A program made the translations under genes and the position numbers. The notes under the pieces are model-generated. The model had not been told where the DNA came from and searched no databases. It worked only from the letters and a program-made list of their open reading frames with translations. Shown piece after piece: positions 47,305-60,200 of a stretch of 64,000 nt of DNA. This stretch comes from Andrena cerasifolii (Eukaryota; Arthropoda; Insecta; Hymenoptera; Andrenidae), in the NCBI RefSeq assembly GCF_050908995.1, contig NC_135132.1, forward strand, positions 1,979,001 through 2,043,000, in the 5' to 3' direction. Position 1 is the first letter of the stretch. Every line of letters begins with the position of its first letter.

Positions 47305-47811
47305 AGACCTAAGAATTAAATGGACGGAGCACAAAGCTGCGGGGCCTAAGCTCGTGTCAGTAAGGGAGTGCATGATACTGCGCATGTGGTGGTGGACGAT
47401 CGGTGATTGGGTAATGAAAGTGACATATCACTGATAAGAGGCATTGCCTCTTTTATATTTTTTTATGGTTGAGTTTGTCGTTGAGTTTGAAACGTTAATA
47501 CGTAATTGCAACATTATATTTTAGTCTCTTAAGACTTGGTAAAACTTATGCCACTCGTCAATTGAGGGGCTCATATGTAAGTACATATATATAGAAGTAA
47601 TATATAAGTATACATATATAGTTTTATACATATAAGCATATTTTAATACACCCTATATAAGCTTTCTGTTTCAAATAAAGCGCGACGCATGCGTACTACT
47701 CCGCCAATCACAAGACGTCCACCACGACTTCTCTCCTCCCGATCGACTGGCTCGACCCCCTCGTCTATGTTGAGACTTTGTGCTCCGTCTATTTAATTCT
47801 TAGGTCCATTG
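47305..47811. mobile_element. inverted-repeat element (about 507 bp)
   Basis: Left end GACCTAAGAATTAAATGGAC continuing GGAGCACAAAG; right end complementary (CTTTGTGCTCCGTCTATTTA). Subterminal pairs GGTGGTGGACG and CGTCCACCACGAC also match. Target duplication unclear. A TA-rich microsatellite lies at about 47576-47640. Confidence 0.6.
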
Positions 47812-48008
47812 GTTTTACTCATTGTCAATATTATTCCTTAACCTTGAACGTAAGATCGATACGTCTAATTTGTATATTTCAAATGTTCCCGCAATTTTAA
47901 CAGTTCAGCGCACAAGTATTGAAATTGACTGTAGGACCTTTTTTCAAGATTTTCTTCGCCCTCCCCCCCCCCCGCCCCGGATTGTTTCAAAACAATGAAA
48001 AAAAATCT

Positions 48009-50231
48009 GGGCTCTTGAACATTTAAATAATTCAGCTCACAAAGTCGATTTTATATAATATCCTCCAAGTTATTGATTACATAAAAAAATATGGCAAACA
48101 AAAGTTGTAGATCCAGACAAGGAGCATCTTTTAGGTTTTATTGCTTTTTCTCGTGCGACAAACGGTTTTCGTAAAAAGTTCGAAAACTTGAAGAAAAAAA
48201 ATATTTTTCAAATTTTGAAAGTTTAAATCCTTCTCGAACATTTTTTATTTATGAAGGCGAATAAAAAATTGTAATTTTTATTTTCGAGGACTATTTTTAA
48301 TTAAAAATCTTATCTTTTTGCATATACTGAGATATGCAAAAAAGATAAAAAAAAAAATTTCATATTTTCTGTGTTTGATATGTCATGAAGTTTCATGAAA
48401 ATTAGGGACCGAATTCGCAGAAATATGATAGAATCATAATAGAAGTGAAGTATGCTCATTGTTTACAGAGACTTAACAGCATTAACCTTTAGGGTTGAAA
48501 ATAAAAAATACACATTTCTTTTAGTGTTCAAAAATAAGAAATCTTCGAGGTACATCAAATTTTCAAAATTTAAAAAAAAAATCGGACATGAAATCTTGCA
48601 CTTTTTAGACAATAAAGAAGAAACTATGAATCAAATAAAAAAACCGCGCTGTCAAAAATCTGAGTAGTAGTGTGTCATATAGCCATGCAAAATTTAATTT
48701 TCAGGAAACATTCATGACATATCAAACACTGAAAATATGGAGAAAACAAAATTTGATTTGGAATGTCTCGGTATATGCTGCACCTTAGGGGCATCCGCCG
48801 GTAAAAAAATCGATTTTTTTTGCATATTTTCATTCAACATCTCAAAAATATCCCGTTCAAATTTTAGATCGAAATTCCTAATGGTACAGATTTTACAGGC
48901 AATTCAGGGGAGTCACCAGTGTGACGGCCTTTAAATAGGTGTTTTTTAAAGATGGATTGTGACGCAGGTGTAATAGACAGAAATGTAATTTTTCTTTTAA
49001 TTAATAATACATTTATCGATCTAAAAAAAAATCAATTTTTATTTTAATCGAATAAAGGCATGGAGAATAGGGCGCTCACGGGCAAGTCCCCGTCATTAAA
49101 TAGACGAAGGTGCTCGGCGTCAAACTTTAATTACGTTTTTCTCGAAAAAAATTTTCTCGCACTATCGCCACGATAAAAAATGCAATTCTTGACCGAATTT
49201 AAAAATTCAAATGGGATGCTACTCGTAATTACGCTGGCTTTCGCGCTACCCTCTATTGCGAATTTTCATCCACTCAATTTTTTTACGAAACATTTTTATG
49301 CGAAAAAACTCATGTCTCAGGGACCCTATCGTTTAAACATTTGGCAATCATCGCTCAGTTGTTTCTTAACACTGCCTGAGGGTAGCGCGATAGCCACACA
49401 TGTGTAATTAAGGATTATCTTTGGTTTTTTGATGATCCTGTGTAAAGTTATCGTGGCGATAGTGCAGGCCAGTTTTTTTACAACGATGCAGCACGCAATG
49501 TACATCAGAGGCAGGGGTGGGCAAAAATGAAATAAATCAATTGTTTTATACTCTACATTTGTAGCAGAATAAAGTGCAAAAAGTTTTAGACCCATGCATT
49601 CAGGGGTGGGTTTGGGATTTTCGGGAGGGGGGGGGGGCGCAGGGCGAATCCAAGATTTTCTTGAGGAGGGGGGTGGCGTAGGTCTGAGAAATAAACCAGG
49701 GACCCTTCCCGATAATATTTCCCTGCTAAATGAAAGTGTTTTTTTTTTTTGGTATCAATTTATCATATTCTCTCATATTGCTAAGTTAAAATAAGTATTT
49801 TGCAAATTAAAATAAGTATCTTTCCCTTGAGGGAGGGGCGCGCGCCCCCTCTGAATCCGCCACTGCATACATTGTATACTTTTTTCTAGGAAAAATCATA
49901 AAAGTCACCTGTTTTCGCGCGATTGGACCAGCAGATGCCCTTAAATGTTTAAAAAATAGTCCTCGAAAATAAAAATTACAATTTTTTTCTTCGCCTCCAT
50001 AAATAAAAAGTATTCGAGAAGGATTTAAACTTTCAAAATTTGAAAAATAATTTTTTTTCTTCAATTTTTCGAACTTTTTTCGAAAACCGTTCGTCGCACG
50101 AGAAAAAGCAATAAAACCTAAAAGATGCTCCTTGTCTGGATCTACAACTTTTGTTGTAATCAATAACTTGGAGGATATAAATATAATCGACTTTGCGAGC
50201 TGTTAAATAATTACTTAAATGTTCAAGGGCC
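48009..50231. mobile_element. composite element with about 290-bp inverted arms
   Basis: Arm 1 (48009-48300) and arm 2 (49947-50231) pair at roughly 90 percent, including GTTGTAGATCCAGACAAGGA, GCATCTTTTAGGTTTTATTG and TTTAAATCCTTCTCGAA. Between them are a second inverted pair (about 49157-49255 and 49380-49475, core CACTATCGCCACGATAA) and a small hAT-like fragment (49602-49864). Homopolymer C and G runs mark about 47966 and 49627. No coding capacity recognised. Confidence 0.65.
49602..49864. mobile_element. possible hAT-like MITE (263 bp)
   Basis: The right end TCCGCCACTG followed by CATACATT, and the left flank CATGCATT followed by CAGGGGTGGG, suggest an 8-bp duplication with one mismatch. 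The left terminus is poorly conserved. Confidence 0.45.
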
Positions 50232-50480
50232 CAGGGGCACCTTTTCCCGTTATCTGCTGTGGCTCAAACTTACACAGATCTTTTTTTATTATTTGGAATT
50301 ATTCTGAGGGGCACCGCAACGAAAATTCAGAAGTCGAAAATAAGAGCCACCCTACTGCATACATTTAACAGAAGAAATAATCTTATAATATTTTCATATT
50401 ACAATTAATTTTCAAAATTAAAACCTCACGAGTTGTTAGTTGTGACTTTATAAAATGTATTCAATCTTGTTTGGATTTAA

Positions 50481-50870
50481 ATGAAGAGGGACATAGATTC
50501 ACTGCTGACATTAAACATCATAGCAACCGATGAAAGTGATCTAGTAATTCTGTTAAGACAAGATCCTAGGAAAAGAATCAATATAGTCATATTTTTCTTA
50601 CGGGAAACTAAACGGAGAGTTCTAGGTAATATTTCAATTTATTATTAAATGTGCCTACAGTATTGTATGATATAAATTAGGGGACAATACAATGTTTTTA
50701 TCTCTTCGTAAAGTAGTAAATGTCTTCTTTGTATGTATGCGACAATGCTCTAATAATTATACATTTCATCTATAGGAGATGGGATCAATTCAACAAGGTT
50801 TGCCAAATCGGTACACACAGACTATCACAAAGTTGATTGCTGGTTCGGGTTCGTACATGGGCGCTTCTAA
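50481..50870 (+). CDS. candidate small two-exon gene, unrecognised
   Basis: Exon 1, 50481-50625, starts MKRDIDSLLTLNIIATDESD and ends CTAG|GTAATA. Exon 2, 50776-50870, follows a TATAG acceptor and continues GDGINSTRFAKSVHTDYHKV to a TAA at 50868-50870. The join (phase 1) gives 79 residues. A stop codon directly precedes the ATG, so if real this is a first coding exon. I do not recognise the protein. A second frame of exon 2 is also open and ends in a plausible donor (ACAGAG|GTAAAA near 50907), so the reading frame is uncertain and the locus could be a fragment of a longer gene whose other exons I missed. A good donor (TTCTT|GTAAGTAA) at about 47232 could belong to a non-coding first exon of a gene divergent from Nup58. 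Confidence 0.25.
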
Positions 50871-51608
50871 AATGATCACAGTTGCAAAGACTAAAGAAAA
50901 CAGAGGTAAAACATTTTGCTCCTACTCGTAAAATTTGTTTCCAACGTTTTCAGGTATCGCTTAACACTTTTTGTTTTGGTGACTTATTAATTTCGAACAT
51001 TGTTTAGGTTTAATATTTCTCTTGGATGTATAAATACTTCAGTCTCATGTGAAATGAAGAGAGAAAGGAAATTGTACTTAACGTTTACATACAGTTTAGA
51101 ATACACCCCGTACATAGTATCCTTTACAGAGTATGAATCACATAATTATTGTAAAATGACACCTCAACGTTATACTCTGTAATTACAAATACATCGAGAC
51201 ACTGTATTCTTAATATTTTTCCTTCGTATATTAAGAATATATTTCTAGGTACTTTGCAATGGCGTGCGATTATTATAAATATTCCATTCAATTTATATAT
51301 AAGTATTAATAATGTCATGCAAAATCAATCATAAACAATGGCTGGCAATTTACAAAAGTCGGGAAATTATTCGTTGACTTCAAATATTACATTTAATTCT
51401 CGACGATAACGTGTGTTCTGTAAAACCTTGTAAATACTTATTTATAATAGTCCGCTTTGGAGTTGAAAAGTTCACTGTCGAAACGAAACTTCGCGCATCA
51501 CCAATATTTCTTTGACCACAACATATGTATTACTAATTTCGCTACATGTAATTCACGCACTAGACTTCATCATTTACTTGGCTTAAACACTGTTTTAACA
51601 GAAATATA
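50871..51608. other. no recognised feature
   Basis: AT-rich. The second open frame continuing from the candidate exon ends soon after 50907. Confidence 0.35.
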
Positions 51609-51856
51609 CAGGGTGGGCCAAAATTCGCGGTACGACCGAAGAGGGGGTTATTCTTCGCGCAAAAATTAATCGCAAATTCGCAATGAAACTTTCTCACGAA
51701 GGCTCGTTTTTTGAAAAGATCAAATTCCATTTACAAAGTTGATTTTTTTTTATGGAACAAAACGTCGTGTTAGAAGCTTGTATCGCGCATTCTCAATTTA
51801 TTTTATTACGAAGGTTACCTCGTTTTGGGTTTCGCTACAAATTTTATTCCACCCTG
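51609..51856. mobile_element. Tc1/mariner-like MITE (248 bp)
   Basis: Ends CAGGGTGGGCCAAAATT and the complement of CAGGGTGGAATAAAATT, with TA on both sides (51607-51608, 51857-51858). A common insect MITE terminus type. Confidence 0.75.
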
Positions 51857-54800
51857 TATAAGCATATGCAAGCAACTTACGTATATCATAAGTAGCTTAT
51901 AACTTGATCAGTTTCACTCACACCTTAATGTAATAAATAATTCATTTTATATACAAATTGTATTCCTCTCTAAAATGTTGAAATTCACAAAAACAGTTTT
52001 CTAAAATATTCAAACACGCTTCTTTGTTCATCTGTAGTGTTGTGCATACTCAATCGCAATTGCTATTTCCAGAATAATGGTGCCGCTTTATATATTTTCA
52101 CAGAATCCTTAATGTTTCAATAATCAAAATGCAAATGTTAAATATTCAAGTTGCACCCATTATTCTGATAATAGCATCGAAGTCACAGGTGTCGTATTTT
52201 AAAATGGAAATATTGTTTATAGATAATTTCTTCAGTGATTATACAATATTTAAAATAGAGTATTTTTGTTTTCTTCTTTTTTTTTACGGAAAATTTACTA
52301 TATCATTATGACAACAGAATAGGGCTCTACGAAATCATTATTGATTACCTGTTCGTTTATAATGTTTTACTATGCTTTGGTATGCCACTAAATATTAATT
52401 CAAAAAATTTTCATACGCAACATCGCATAGACGCACGGTCCGTTTCATACGAAGAGAGAAAATCAAATACTCTACTGTACCCAATAATACGATTTTCTGC
52501 TACAGCGCACCGACGAAACTTATCGCGATTCAAATTCATTATTTTAAATGTAACAGTCGAGTTTGTTATGAGTAAAGCAATTGCGACGATTAAACTTATG
52601 CGACAACTTTCCCATATTCGTTAACAAAATGCACAACTTTAGATTATTTTTATTTTACATTAAATGCTTTCTTTTTTAAACGAAGGCCACTTAACGCAAG
52701 ATCTATTGCAATTGTAATGGTTATTTCTAAGAATAATCCTTTAAAGGATTCGTTCCGTTTTATAAAAATATTACACAAATTTTAGACGATGTATTATTAA
52801 GATAAGTTCGTAATTAAATTTTGCTAAAATTCTGTCTAAACTTAGAAGAATTAATTTCCGCGAGTATAAACGTACTTTTATAATTTCATATGCTTTACAT
52901 TACGAATTAATTATTTAAATAGTATCACAAGGCGCATGTGATTGGTTTGTTTTTGATATTTCTGTAAGTAGCTTAAATAAACTAATACAAACTCTTAACC
53001 ATTAGGCCACATTCAGATAACTAGAACCGTTTCTCTTTGAGATCAATAGGCATGAATAACTTTTCGTTATTATATCGTACAAGAAGCAAACTATAACACT
53101 TACAATAGTCGAATATAAGTTTTAGGAAAAATCAAGTATATTAGAATGACAATACACAGAGCGTAAAAATACATGCAGTAATGTCGATATTCCATGTTAT
53201 TAATTATAAAGAATATACGGAATGTTGCATTCTCTGTAATTTGACGAACTAACTTAAGTATTAATGCTAATAAATCTCGCAATGTTTACGTCCAACTGAA
53301 TAGCTCTATTCTTTTGTATTCAAACGAAACAAGTATATTTGTCATGGATAGGTGTTTCGTACACTGTCATCTGAAACAATATTTCTGTGCTGCCGCTACA
53401 TTTATTAAAACATTTCTTAACTGTCGTTGTAATGACAAAAAACAGTATTAGCTGATCCCAGCATTGAATATTGTCACGTCAGCATGTTCAATGTATATAG
53501 AAAATATCAGATTCGGGTTACCATAAAAACAATGTTTCAGTACCACTCTAGTCATTTTTCTGGATTTGTACATTGAAATATGGATCCTTACACAGAATAT
53601 GTATACCGCATCAATAAAGATCAGGAATATTTTTTGGGATATCGTAAATAATAATAAAAGAGGATGTACATAAATTTACATGTGCGAGTCTTTCTTTTTT
53701 TAATTATGATCTATAAAAAGTTTCAATTTACATATATATTAGATTACATTCTCTTTTGGCTAATTTTATACAAAGTTAGGATTACTTTTTAAAATCCAGT
53801 GTAATTTACATATGCGTTGAAAAAAAAAATTGTCTCTCACTCAAACATAATGCGTTAATATATCGTACACATTTATATACAGTACAGGGCATCTAGAAGT
53901 ATACACTCGAATTTCTCTATTACATTTGAATCTGAGAAAAGTAACGGAAATGGAAGTTGCTCAGTTTGAAGTATAAATTTAATACAAAAGCTCATGGTTT
54001 TTCACGTCCAAAGGTCGTCAGTGCTTCTCTTAACGAATTCATGTACATATTTCTTCCATAATTATGCGAAGGAATATGTATTTATCACTGTCGACTTAAA
54101 CGCATCACACGCATACTTGATGTAAAATATTACCCGGTGTCTCACTGTTCCTTTGTGTGCGATTGCTACTCCAATATTAATCATTCAAAGGACTATATCA
54201 AGCATCTCATGATGCGCACGAGCAAACAATAAATCTATAAATACATATCGTGAAATTTATTTTTAGTAAGAGGTATAGGTGTATGCAACTGGTTGCGACT
54301 GCTTATTTATTAAAATGTAAATAATATATAATTTGGAAAGCGAAAACCTACAACATTGTGTGTGTGTACAACAAATCACTGATTTGTAGCATTTGTCATG
54401 TATTTGCCCTTGTCAATGAATTTACATAAGTGTATCGAGTAAGTTTGGTTCTCGAAAGAAAGACCAGACGTGCCAGGAATTTCTCTCCTTTCCCAAGTTG
54501 CAGTAGTCGCATAGTTATATGGTGGCACTTAAAAAGAAACGCTAATGCGTTCGATCCTTAAAAGTTCAGAAAACTATTGTTAGTTTTTCAGAAGTTCAAA
54601 TGCAACGAACATATTCAAATGTATGTGTTTAGGTATCTGATTCTTGATAAATTCGATAAAAGATTTTAGGACGTAAAAGCAAAGTGTCTATGAATATAAG
54701 ATTTATAAAAACGTTCTGCGTTACTTGGAGGCATACAATATTAAAAAAAATTTCCCCGATTTTTATTAACGCTCTGTGTAGTACATACATAGAAAGAAAA

Positions 54801-55413
54801 ATCTCATGTAAGCTAATATACATTGTACTCGATATATGTAATAAGTATGTCTGAAAATGTCACTTGGAACAGCATTTAATAACAATGGCAAAAGCATCCA
54901 GTTCATTCCGATTCATTACGTAGATAGCAACGTTTAAAATCATTTCATAAGAAAACTGAATCGCAAAGTTATACATTGCAATATTTATTACAAAGTCATA
55001 ATATGAAAAATGTTAATTTTCTGTTTAAATAGAAAAAGAACTCGTGTATTTTATTACCCGAATATTATTTGCTTCGCGAGTAGAACATATTTGTATCTGC
55101 GATTTATTCGTACATAATTGCCGCATAAATAGCTGTTCCAATATCATGATTGTAAACTGTACAAGACTTACAAAATTGATTAACATGTTAATTGTCACGC
55201 TTGCATATGCATAAAGTGTAAGATATTTATTATAAAATAACCGAACGCGAGGAGCATGTAACAGTTAAAGAGTATGATTTCTTTAGTAACTTGTTACAAA
55301 AATGCAGAACAGCAATTGAGGTCAAATAAATACATTGCATTGACTGTCAGTAAACGAGTTAATATATATATATATTGTAAAACTTTCACGAGAGATCTTT
55401 GGTTCTGTAGGTA
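51857..55413. other. 3.5-kb AT-rich stretch without gene or transposon
   Basis: Unique-looking, strongly AT-rich, no terminal repeats and no exon-like frame. It contrasts with the repeat-dense remainder. It could be intergenic or a long 3'UTR of an unseen plus-strand transcript. Confidence 0.4.
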
Positions 55414-56312
55414 CAGATTTGTCTCGAAAGAAGGTCCTTATTTGATCCCAAACCGTCACCTCCTTTCGAGACAGGGAGCCTTTTCGGCCTGCCTTATCGC
55501 GTAGAATGAGAGAGACTGGGAATGAGCGAGGCAGATCGGGAGCCCGTTTCGCTCATACACAATCTGCCTTAAGGTCGATTTACACAGCCAACGAGGACGG
55601 GCCCAAGATGCAACCTGTCGTGGCGTATCCGCCGCAGCGTTGCCGGATTTTATGCTCGCACACGTAGATGAGTTAAACCTGAGCTGATAATGTTCTGTCA
55701 TTAGCTTTTGCAGTCTGATACCGAAGGTACTGATACATGGTTTTGGTATTTTATGAGATATTCAATGTTAAATGAATTTTCAAGGAGAGGAGTCGGACCT
55801 CTCTGTGAATTCGTCGGTGGAGGAGGAATCCTCTCCTTCTTGATGAAGTAGGGTAGGAAAATGAACATCTGGTTCTCACAAACTACTTAGTTTGAACGTA
55901 GGTATACACGGACATTTTTATCCAATCTCTTCGCAATGACAAAAACTGCACTTTGGGTGGTGTTAATGCCAATACTATTAAAGTACAGTTTCTGTCATAT
56001 GACTCCTCTACGTGTTGCGAGCATAAAATTCAGCAACGTTACACTCCGACATGGCACGGACTCGGCCTGTCGTCTCAACGAGCGGCCGCCGAGCACGGGC
56101 CAAGCGGGGAACGAGGAGCCACCGAGTTTCCACCGAGCTCGGTGGCTCCTCGCCGGCCATAACCTTACCACAGGCTCGGCTGGTCCCCGGCCCATTCTCG
56201 TTGGCTGTATAAACCGACCTTTATTCGCCGCGGCATCAACAGAAGAGGTGGAGGGGATAGCGATCAGCTTAATTCGAGACAGAAACCCCGTTCTTCTTTC
56301 GAGACACTACTG
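55414..56312. mobile_element. TA-flanked element with TCTCGAAAGAAG ends (899 bp)
   Basis: Left end CAGATTTGTCTCGAAAGAAG, right end the complement of CAGTAGTGTCTCGAAAGAAG, TA on both sides (55412-55413, 56313-56314). The TCTCGAAAG-type motif recurs subterminally in reverse (CCTTTCGAGACAGG, 55461-55476). A second element (55572-56220) fills its middle. Confidence 0.72.
55572..56220. mobile_element. Harbinger-like MITE (649 bp), nested
   Basis: Ends AGGTCGATTTACACAGCCAA and the complement of AGGTCGGTTTATACAGCCAA, TTA on both sides (55569-55571, 56221-56223). An inner inverted pair (GCATCTACGTG-like, about 55625-55680 and 55990-56050) adds symmetry. Open frames here are GC-driven and unsupported. 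Confidence 0.72.
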
Positions 56313-57226
56313 TATGTGCTACGTTTATCTTTATCCCTCACAATCACCTCATTTAGGTATAAGAATAACAAAAATTTAGATGAATAAACATGTGTTAACG
56401 TGGTCAGTATTCAAAACCCTCATGCACAGTATATGTATATAATACATCGTTTTCTTTTAAAATGTGGGTTCTGAATGTGGCCTTATGCATCTGAAACCAA
56501 GATCAGCATCTGATCGTGAGTTGCAAAAATTGAAAACATTTTGATCCATAATTATATCATATTCTAAGCAATTCCAAAAAGACTGTATATGTTGTTTTTT
56601 TTTTTGCACACTATTAATGACTGTGACATTTCATACTACGTATTGTTACTGTATAATCATTATGCTTTATCATTTCTTACGATGCTTATATGTTAAGTTG
56701 AGAAAATAATTCTTTTTTATATAATAAGCAATGTGTTTAATTTGTTCTTCCATAAATATTTAATTTCCCTTAAGTCTTCTTTATGGATCAATGTTCCCCA
56801 TGAAAAATGGGAATTCAATAATTTAAATGGGAGCTTAATTTGCACGCAAGTTTAAAAGTATATTCATTTTCATTGGTATAACAAATTATCACTACCTAAT
56901 TAAATAATAATAATAATAATAAAAAAAAGGAAACAAGTCCTAATCACCGATTTCAGGACCACTGTATATTAATTATTAATTATTGTATTATGTTCAATAG
57001 TGAGCTTGTCATAATGCTAAAAAATTTTCATACAATACGATTTGCTAGAAAGCACAAAGGGTGTTATAATTTCCGCGAAATTTATTCTGTTCTGAAATCT
57101 TTCTAGCTTACTTTGGTTTTAGTAAATTTCTGGATATCACGAGTAAATAATAAACTCTTTTACTTGACAAACGATACTTTTACACATTGTTCTATTTGTT
57201 CTCAATCATACGCAAAACTCATTTGT
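56313..57226. other. sol 3' flank, no further feature
   Basis: AT-rich sequence downstream of the sol stop codon; see the poly(A) entry. Nothing else recognised. Confidence 0.4.
57081..57086 (-). promoter_or_regulatory. candidate poly(A) signal of sol
   Basis: AATAAA on the minus strand, about 140 bases after the sol stop codon. It is the first canonical hexamer noticed downstream. No transcript evidence is available. Confidence 0.35.
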
Positions 57227-60200
57227 TCACGTGATTAAACGAGGACTGTGTAAACCTTCGACTTGAGTGTCAATTTGAGGGCAATGCTGAGTATCTGGCG
57301 GACCCCAGTCATGTAAGTTCCCACTGTTAGCTAATCTGTGCGTAAGTCGATGTGCTATCGAGAAACCTCCACTACCTTCCAATTGTGTTAAGACTATGAT
57401 GACTTGTCTAGAATTAATTCGTTACGTTCAATTGCTATAGATTTGTCGTTCGTAGAAACTGAACGAAAACAATGCTTTACCTGTGAAGTGGAGGAACACT
57501 ATCGGCAGTTCTGAGTTGTCCTCTGGTGGAGACAACGTTATAGCTTTCATGGCAGTCACATTTTACATGAATCCATTTATTTACATGACGATTTTCTACC
57601 ATTACTACAAGTCCGGCCCAACCTTTGGTTAAGTAATAAGCAGTCATACCCTCTCTTCCCTAGAAACGAATGTTTTATAACTGTCTCGTCATAGAGGTAA
57701 TAATTATTTACTCAGTCCCGTAAGAATCCTTACTTCGTGCCGCTGCCCCTTTGCTAGAGTTAAACTTATAATAGCATCAGCCAAGACAAATGCTGGTGGA
57801 GAAATTTGTTCAACTAAAAGTCGTTTCGAGCTGTGAATGGCAAGGACATATTCAGGGTAACTGGAAGTGTCTTCCATTCCTGTATGCCAATGATTGAAAG
57901 CCAAACAGACAACAATGTACAAATCTCTTTCTAGCATTTTGTGACACCCAACAAATCCACGTACTTGTCGTTTGCTATGCTCTACCAGCCTTCCCACTTC
58001 TGGTGCCGCTGGGGACCGTGTGCGAAACACGACCACGCACAAGTCCAACTGAGAACGTTGTGATTTTTCAGAATTCCTAAACGTGTATACAGCAATTGTA
58101 TTATATCGAGCAGACAACTCGAGCCATTAAACGGAATTAAATGAATGTAATAGGATTCACCTCTGCCCTTCCTGGAACAATGTAAATTCCGTCTCCGTGG
58201 GTTCCAATACTGTTAGCAATACGCACGATAAGTGTCTGAGAGAAGATAAAGGAGGAAGGGTCCCGCGTAATCTAACTTCGCTCCATCCGACTCTAGTCTT
58301 ACAAATATCAATGCAATCGAAGTATTTCAACACGTCGTCAAAGGAAATCCAAAAGACACCGTCAGATGCACCGTGTGGCATAAGCATTTCTCGTAATTGT
58401 GGTGTCCATATAGGACTATCGTCAGACCAGTCACCCTTCCAGCTGTAATGACCCCAAGGATTACGCAGTCTTAATAATCGTATTCCCTGTAAGATATATA
58501 ACTCTTAAAGTATTTCCTTATAAAGTTTATCATAAATATAGACATTTGTGTTTGGTTCCTATTTGAATGTCGCAGGATATGTAAAGCAAAGGAGGTAACG
58601 CGTGAACGCGTGGTGGCAAGGTTCAGGGCAGAAAATGATGAGGAGGAACGTACAGGAATTGGAGAAATATTGGGTAACAGAGGGGTATGCGAGAGTCGAC
58701 AGGGAAGAGGGTAAGGTAGAATTACATATAGGAGAAAACACGAAGGAGGAAAGAAAGAAGTAGAGGTAAGGCAGCATGAAAGTCGATATAAACGAATAAT
58801 GTAAAGAAGGATGTGAGTGAAACTGGGAGCAAGGAGCGACGAAGTAAGTGTAAACTTTAGCGCACAAGGTAACGTAAAAGATTAATAATTTACGAAATTA
58901 TAATCGAAAGAAGTATTATAGAGTTATTATATTATATATTCCTACCTGTACGTCTCGCACATCGAGAACAGAGTAGGCATGCCTAGAGAAAACAATGTTA
59001 AATTACGTGTCACGAGAAGCTGAGTATAAACATACTAAACAGCTACCCAGAGCAAGACTGACGGGTTCTAGGAAAATAAAGAAAAACCAAGTGCCCAGAA
59101 CTTTTTCGAACGAGTGACCCGTTGTTTGCGCGCGCTATTCTCACAGTGTCCACTCTGTATCCGTTTACGAAATGGATGAAGGGGTCGACAGCAAGTTGGG
59201 TCCTCTCAACTCCGCTCGTTCCTCCACTTTCTTGTTGTCCAAAACTGAGTCGGTTTTGCTCTGGGCAGCTGTACTTAAAATTTCTCCAATCTATCGAATT
59301 CACCTTGGTCTCAAACCTTTACGTTGATATTCTTCTTCGTCAACTTTCATATTACCACCTCCACAACTAGCACCCATTAAAAACAGAGCTTGCCTAGACG
59401 ATAAAAGTTGCGCCCATATTAAATCCCTATCAAGTTCATCTTCACTTGGTAAAGCAGATGGTTGCAAAGGCACACTCTCACAAGGGGCGCCTGTAAGTGT
59501 TGCTAGACCTTCTATAGCGCGCCCGGATACTAAAGCTTCGTAGCAACCATGAATTTTTGCTACTGCCTTTTCAATTAATGGCACCCAAAGTTGTTTTCTT
59601 TTTGCCTATGTGTTTGAGTAAAATTAGGAACAGAAATTAACAAATTCTACTACTTGACGTTGCATCAAATGATAAAACAGAGGACAATGTTAAAGAGAAT
59701 CGGATGGCAGCATTTTTATCGTGACAGTTCATAGCTTGAATATTTGCAGACAGGGGAAAAATAGAAAACGCTTGGTACTTGAGACACGCAAATATCAAAT
59801 GTGTTCCATGCTGCTCATTACAAGAACACGGTAGTTACTGCCCAGATAGCACACAGACGTCTTAAAGACGTCCTAAAGACGTCTGTTTTAGACTTTCAAG
59901 ACGTCTTAAAGACGTTTGCTATTGTCGTAAAGACGTCTTAAAGACGTCTAAGACCGGCATCTTAGAAACGTCTTGACAGCGACGTCTTAAAGACGTCTTA
60001 ATAAAGTCGCCAGACGTTCAGACCAAAAACAGACGTAAAATGGACGACTTTAAGACGTCGTGTGCTATCTGGGTGACATAAAATTTTCAATGGTGTCACA
60101 AGGGCACACTTTAATCCAAGATCTCTCTACAAATTTAACGTTGTCCTTATATCGATTGCAAAGATGTTAACCTGAGAATATACTAGGTGACCTCTTTTAT

